Source: Dyella japonica DSM 16301
Lineage (GTDB): Bacteria > Pseudomonadota > Gammaproteobacteria > Xanthomonadales > Rhodanobacteraceae
Direction: 5' to 3'
Assembly (NCBI RefSeq): GCF_001010355.1
Contig: NZ_JPLA01000003.1
Span: 33,643 to 97,642 of the forward strand
Length of the DNA: 64,000 nucleotides
Shown: one piece after another, positions 60,347 to 64,000 of the stretch
Layout of the letters: every line of letters begins with the position of its first letter
Position numbering within the stretch: position 1 is the stretch's first letter
The notes under the pieces: model-generated
The model's database searches: none
Seen by the model: only the letters and a program-made list of their open reading frames with translations
What the model was told of the DNA's origin: nothing
Made by a program: the position numbers and the translations under genes

Positions 60347-62035
60347 ATGTCTTATCAGGTACTCGCTCGCAAGTGGCGCCCCCGCAAGTTCGCTGAACTG
60401 GTCGGGCAGGAGCATGTGGTGCGCGCGCTCACCAATGCGCTCGACACCGGTCGCATGCACCACGCCTATCTGTTCACCGGTACCCGCGGCGTGGGCAAGA
60501 CCACGATTGCGCGCATTTTCGCCAAGTCGCTGAACTGCGAGCGTGGCGAATCGGCCGATCCCTGCGGCGAGTGCGCGGTCTGCACGGCCGTAGACCAGGG
60601 CCGCTTCGTGGATCTGCTGGAAATCGACGCGGCCAGCAACACCGGCGTGGACGACGTGCGCGAGGTGATCGAGAACGCGCAGTACGCACCGGCGCGCGGT
60701 CGCTTCAAGGTCTACCTGGTGGACGAAGTGCACATGCTCTCCAAGCCGGCGTTCAACGCCTTGCTGAAGACGCTGGAAGAGCCGCCGCCGCACGTCAAAT
60801 TCCTGCTCGCCACCACCGACCCGCAGAAGCTGCCGGTGACGGTGCTGTCGCGCTGCCTGAAGTTCAACCTCAAGCGCCTGCTGCCGGAGCAGATCTCCGG
60901 GCAGATGCGCCACATCCTCGGCGCGGAAAACATCGCGTACGAAGACGCGGCGATTGCCGAACTCGCGCGCGGCGCGGATGGTTCGTTGCGCGACGGTCTC
61001 TCGCTGCTGGACCAGGCCATCGCCTATGGCGGCGGCTCGCTGCGCGTCGACGACGTGCGCGCCATGCTGGGCAGCGTCGCGCGCGGGCAGGTGCTTGGCC
61101 TGCTGCAGGCGCTGGCTGCCGGCGATGGCGAAGCCTTGATGGCCGAGTGCACACGCATCGCCTCGTTCTCGCCGGATTTCGGCGGTGTGCTGGATGACCT
61201 GGCCAGCGTGCTGCATCGCATCCAGCTGATCCAGCTGGTGCCGGGCTATCGTCCGGAAGACAACGGCAACGACGACAGCGCGCTCATCGAACTGGCGCTG
61301 CAGCTGGCGCCGGAAGACGTGCAGCTGTACTACCAGATCGCCACCAGCGGTCGCCGCGACCTGGCCCTTGCGCCTGACGCGCGTACCGGTTTTGAGATGG
61401 CCATGCTGCGCATGCTGGCGTTCCGTCCCGCCGATGGCGGTGGTGCGCCGGCTGAGCGGCCTTCGGCGGGCACTGCCGCACGTGCGACCACGCCTGCGCC
61501 GCGTGCCGCCGCACCGGTAGCCAACGAACGCATGCACATGGCCAGCGTGGCCGAGCCGTCACCCGCACGTGCTGCGCCGGTGCCGCCGGTGGCTGCACCG
61601 GTCACCGCCGCTCCCGCACCGCGCGCCCCGGTGGCCGTCGACGCACGCGCTCTGCCGCATTGGGAAAGCCTGATCGAACAGGCCAACCTGCGCGGACCAC
61701 TGGGCCAGCTGGCCCAGAATGCCGTGCTGCGCGATCGCGAGGGCCACACCCTGGTGCTCGCCCTGCAACCCATCCACATGCATCTGGCGGTCGAACCCAT
61801 GATCGGCCAGATGGAAGAACGCGTCGGCCAGGCGCTGGGCGAGCGCGTGAAGCTGCGCTTCGTCGAAGAACACGGCGCCGCCGGCCAGACCCCTGCGGCC
61901 CGCGCCGCCACCGCCCGCGTCGCAGCCCAGTCGGCTGCCGAGCAGGCCATCGAGGAAGATCCCCTGGTGCAGTCGCTCAAGCGCGAATTCGGCGCGCGAG
62001 TGGTGCCCCAGTCGATCAAGCCGTTTGAACACTGA
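60347..62035 (+). CDS. dnaX: DNA polymerase III subunit tau (DnaX)
   Basis: A 562-aa clamp-loader ATPase. Walker A is [18 protein letters not shown]; the zinc module is [13 protein letters not shown]; Walker B is [20 protein letters not shown]; sensor 1 is [19 protein letters not shown]. An Ala/Pro-rich linker (about 405-475) leads to the tau-specific C-terminal domain ([20 protein letters not shown]). ATG 60347 ([20 protein letters not shown]) matches the family start. There is no A-AAA-AAG slippery heptamer, so a gamma form by the E. coli frameshift is not expected. Confidence 0.97.
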   Translation: MSYQVLARKWRPRKFAELVGQEHVVRALTNALDTGRMHHAYLFTGTRGVGKTTIARIFAKSLNCERGESADPCGECAVCTAVDQGRFVDLLEIDAASNTGVDDVREVIENAQYAPARGRFKVYLVDEVHMLSKPAFNALLKTLEEPPPHVKFLLATTDPQKLPVTVLSRCLKFNLKRLLPEQISGQMRHILGAENIAYEDAAIAELARGADGSLRDGLSLLDQAIAYGGGSLRVDDVRAMLGSVARGQVLGLLQALAAGDGEALMAECTRIASFSPDFGGVLDDLASVLHRIQLIQLVPGYRPEDNGNDDSALIELALQLAPEDVQLYYQIATSGRRDLALAPDARTGFEMAMLRMLAFRPADGGGAPAERPSAGTAARATTPAPRAAAPVANERMHMASVAEPSPARAAPVPPVAAPVTAAPAPRAPVAVDARALPHWESLIEQANLRGPLGQLAQNAVLRDREGHTLVLALQPIHMHLAVEPMIGQMEERVGQALGERVKLRFVEEHGAAGQTPAARAATARVAAQSAAEQAIEEDPLVQSLKREFGARVVPQSIKPFEH

Positions 62036-62055
62036 ACGAGATAGCGGAGTTACCC

Positions 62056-62379
62056 ATGAGAGGACAGATCGGTCAGCTGATGCAGCAGGCCCAGCGCATG
62101 CAGGAAGAAATGAAGCGTGCGCAGGAAGAGATCGCCAAGCTCGAAGTCACCGGCAGCGCCGGCGGTGGTTTGGTCACCGTGCTGATGACCGGCGTGCATG
62201 AAGTGCGTCGCGTGCAGATCGACCGCAAGCTGTTTGCCGATGATCCGGAAATGGCCGAAGACCTGGTCGCCGCCGCGATCAATGATGCGGTGAACAAGGT
62301 GGCGGACGTCAGCAAGAACAAGCTCGGTGGCGTGACGTCGGGTATGAACCTGCCGCCCGGCTTCAAGATGCCGTTCTGA
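62056..62379 (+). CDS. ybaB: YbaB/EbfC nucleoid-associated protein
   Basis: A 107-aa dimeric DNA-binding protein. MQQAQRMQEEMKRAQEEIAK is the N-terminal helix, and VTGSAGGGLVTVLMTGVHEV the conserved strand pair. The ending GGVTSGMNLPPGFKMPF is typical. It lies 20 bases after dnaX. Confidence 0.96.
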   Translation: MRGQIGQLMQQAQRMQEEMKRAQEEIAKLEVTGSAGGGLVTVLMTGVHEVRRVQIDRKLFADDPEMAEDLVAAAINDAVNKVADVSKNKLGGVTSGMNLPPGFKMPF

Positions 62380-62389
62380 CGCGCTCGTC

Positions 62390-62501
62390 TGTGGGAGCGC
62401 ACCCTGTGCGCGACAGCCTACGGAGCGGGGATGCCGTCGCGACAGCCGGCGACTGGTTGAACGCTGCAATTCCGCGGTCGCGCACAGGGTGCGCTCCTAC
62501 A
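62390..62501. repeat. REP-like inverted repeat, copy 5
   Basis: Arms 62390-62414 and 62477-62501 (TGTGGGAGCGCACCCTG ... GGTGCGCTCCTACA) with a 62-base centre. It fills the gap between ybaB and recR, genes otherwise read together, and ends 16 bases before the recR start codon. Confidence 0.92.
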
Positions 62502-62517
62502 GGGTGACTTTGGATTC

Positions 62518-63111
62518 ATGAGCAAGCTACTCACCGATCTGATCGAAGCGTTGCGTTGCCTGCCCGGCGTGGGCGGCAAGAGTGCGCAGCGTATGGCCTT
62601 CCATCTGCTGGAGCGCGACCGCGAACGCGGGCAGCGCCTGGCGCAGGTGATGGAGCAGGCCATGCGTGAGATCGGCAACTGCTCGCGCTGCCGCAATTTC
62701 AGCGAGACGCCGGTATGCAACCTGTGCTCGAGCAGCAGTCGCGATCGCCAGGTGTTGTGCGTGGTGGAGTCGCCCACCGAGTTGGCCGCGATCGAACAGG
62801 CCACCGGTTATCGCGGCCAGTACTTCGTGCTGCTGGGTCGACTGTCGCCGCTTGATGGCCTTGGCCCTGAAGAACTCGGCCTGGACCGCCTGGCCGAGCG
62901 CCTGGGCGAAGGCGAGATCGAGGAACTGATCATCGCCACCAATCCCACCGTCGAAGGCGAAGCCACGGCGCACTACCTGGCGCAGCTTGCGCGTGCGGCG
63001 AACGTGCGACCGACGCGTCTGGCCCACGGCGTGCCGCTGGGTGGCGAGCTCGAATACGTCGATCGCGGCACCTTGGCCCACGCGTTCGGCAGCCGCCAGT
63101 CGCTGGACTGA
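62518..63111 (+). CDS. recR: Recombination protein RecR
   Basis: A 197-aa protein of the RecFOR pathway. The helix-hairpin-helix is [20 protein letters not shown]; the C4 zinc site is [16 protein letters not shown]; the Toprim domain has [19 protein letters not shown] and [15 protein letters not shown]. The order dnaX-ybaB-recR is widely conserved. Confidence 0.97.
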   Translation: MSKLLTDLIEALRCLPGVGGKSAQRMAFHLLERDRERGQRLAQVMEQAMREIGNCSRCRNFSETPVCNLCSSSSRDRQVLCVVESPTELAAIEQATGYRGQYFVLLGRLSPLDGLGPEELGLDRLAERLGEGEIEELIIATNPTVEGEATAHYLAQLARAANVRPTRLAHGVPLGGELEYVDRGTLAHAFGSRQSLD

Positions 63112-63115
63112 GGCG

Positions 63116-63523
63116 ATGACGCCCACGCTCAGCCTGGAGATTCCCGGCAACCAGGAATACCGCGCGCTGCGCAGCGCCGCCGGCCTGAGCCTGATGTCGG
63201 AAGAGGGCGCGGCGCTCGGCCTGCCGGCGAGTTGGTGCTCGGTGTGCGTGCGCCACGCGGGCGAACTGATCGGCATGGGGCGCGTCGTGGGCGACGGCGG
63301 CCTGTTCCTGTTCGTTGTCGATATCGCAGTGACGCCGGCCTGGCAGGGCGAGGGCCTGGGGCGACGCATCATGCAGGCACTGATGGACGAAGTGCATGCG
63401 CGTGCTCCGGCGCGCACCATGGTCGCCCTGATTGCGGACGGCACGGCGCACGAACTCTACGCAAAGTTCGGATTCAAACTGGTGGCGCCAGGTGCACAAG
63501 GTATGCTGTTGCGGTTGTCATAA
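63116..63523 (+). CDS. GNAT-family N-acetyltransferase
   Basis: A 135-aa protein from ATG 63116 (MTPTLSLEIPGNQEYRALRS), 4 bases after recR. VVDIAVTPAWQGEGLGRRIM is the acetyl-CoA-binding motif A, and HELYAKFGFKLVAPGAQGML motif B. The substrate is unknown. Confidence 0.9.
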   Translation: MTPTLSLEIPGNQEYRALRSAAGLSLMSEEGAALGLPASWCSVCVRHAGELIGMGRVVGDGGLFLFVVDIAVTPAWQGEGLGRRIMQALMDEVHARAPARTMVALIADGTAHELYAKFGFKLVAPGAQGMLLRLS

Positions 63524-63540
63524 GAGCGAAGGAATCAGTC

Positions 63541-63885
63541 ATGGGCGACACCATCTTCGGCAAGATCATCCGCCGTGAAATTCCCGCCGATATCGTCTAT
63601 GAGGACGATGAGGTGCTGGCGTTCCGCGATCTCAATCCGCAGGCCCCGGTGCATGTGCTGTTCGTGCCCAAGAAGCCGATCGCCACGCTTGATGGCGCCA
63701 CGGCCGCTGACGCCGAACTGCTGGGCAAGTTGTTGCTGGCCGCCGCCGCGTACGCGCGTCGTGAGGGTCTGGCTGAAGAGGGCTATCGCACCGTGATCAA
63801 CTGCAACGAGCATGGCGGGCAGACGGTGTTCCATCTGCACGTGCACCTGCTGGGCGGGCGACAGATGCATTGGCCGCCAGGCTGA
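63541..63885 (+). CDS. HIT-family (HINT-type) nucleotide phosphoramidase
   Basis: A 114-aa protein of the histidine-triad superfamily. FGKIIRREIPADIVYEDDEV starts the HINT fold and the triad is FHLHVHLLGGRQM. HINT proteins hydrolyse AMP-lysine and other purine phosphoramidates. It ends with a GC-rich terminator. Confidence 0.95.
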   Translation: MGDTIFGKIIRREIPADIVYEDDEVLAFRDLNPQAPVHVLFVPKKPIATLDGATAADAELLGKLLLAAAAYARREGLAEEGYRTVINCNEHGGQTVFHLHVHLLGGRQMHWPPG

Positions 63886-63905
63886 ATCGGCACGGCTTCG
63901 CACAC

Positions 63906-63937
63906 AAAAAAACGCCGGCTTTCGCCGGCGTTTTCTT
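63906..63937. terminator. Bidirectional intrinsic terminator
   Basis: AAAAAACGCCGGC TTTC GCCGGCGTTTTCTTT between the HIT gene and the convergent partial gene; A-run and T-run flank a 7-bp GC stem. Confidence 0.92.
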
Positions 63938-63946
63938 TAGATGCGA

Positions 63947-64000
63947 TCAGTGGTGCGGCACCGGTGCCGGATGCACGATCACGCGTGTGCGGTAGTAACC
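63947..64000 (-). CDS. C-terminal end of an unidentified protein (runs off the right edge)
   Basis: The minus strand from the window edge reads GYYRTRVIVHPAPVPHH and then a TGA at 63949-63947. The Tyr/Pro/His-rich ending is often seen in small secreted proteins, but 17 residues do not allow assignment. The terminator at 63906 is properly placed for it. Confidence 0.5.
   Translation of the reverse strand, partial: GYYRTRVIVHPAPVPHH

Overview
The window is a chromosomal segment of a GC-rich gammaproteobacterium. Gene content and order point to the Xanthomonadales (Lysobacterales): tRNA-Ser/ffs/dnaX/ybaB/recR, comEC/exbB/exbD/msbA/lpxK, a separate kdkA, and a MetX-type acyltransferase. Rhodanobacteraceae (Dyella, Rhodanobacter, Luteibacter and relatives) is my best guess, but that is inference from gene content. 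Coding density is high and most of the window is core metabolism and envelope biogenesis. I see no prophage, insertion sequence, CRISPR array, toxin-antitoxin locus or secretion system.

Layout. 1-13.9 kb holds mixed single genes: the N-terminal part of an alpha-amino-acid ester hydrolase-like protein, an AraC/GyrI regulator, a VOC protein, a 7TM diguanylate cyclase, an FMN reductase, ppk1, an AraC/cupin regulator divergent from a fosmidomycin-resistance-type MFS pump, the overlapping block methyltransferase-pyrD-murB, and two small DUF4190-like membrane proteins. 14-21.9 kb holds an ALDH7 aldehyde dehydrogenase, tRNA-Arg(CCT), an RcsB-like response regulator, then the least ordinary stretch. 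That stretch has about 1.1 kb without a convincing gene and several small orphan proteins, including a zinc ribbon, a 2H phosphoesterase and a DUF2968 coiled coil. It ends with a methyltransferase and tRNA-Leu(CAA).

21.8-30.4 kb (minus strand) carries the complete System I cytochrome c maturation operon ccmABCDEFGHI. Most junctions overlap by 4 bp, and the chain continues without a break into metX, with cysteine dioxygenase just beyond. 30.5-38.8 kb holds DUF3293, kmo, a PHA-type reductase, phaR, and a marR-nodT-emrA-emrB tripartite efflux operon. 38.8-42.5 kb holds tatD, two glycine-zipper lipoproteins, a SleB-like hydrolase and ygfZ.

42.6-47.2 kb is a succinate dehydrogenase module: an SDHAF4/DUF1674-like factor, sdhCDAB, sdhE and ygfX, with ygfZ divergent at its left edge. 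Subunits and probable maturation factors therefore sit together. 47.2-55.6 kb is an envelope block: lolC/E, lolD, comEC, exbB, exbD, msbA, lpxK. 55.6-64 kb holds a third glycine-zipper protein, DUF6165, a GT9 heptosyltransferase, kdkA, an MBL hydrolase, DinB, tRNA-Ser(GGA), the 4.5S RNA, dnaX, ybaB, recR, a GNAT and a HIT protein.

The most unusual observations are these. A dispersed REP-like inverted repeat (25-bp arms) occurs five times; one perfect 75-bp copy lies in frame inside the signal-peptide region of ccmH. The clustering of the SDH assembly factors is a second point, and a perfect palindrome upstream of phaR that looks like its operator is a third. I did not find a clearly new multi-gene system.
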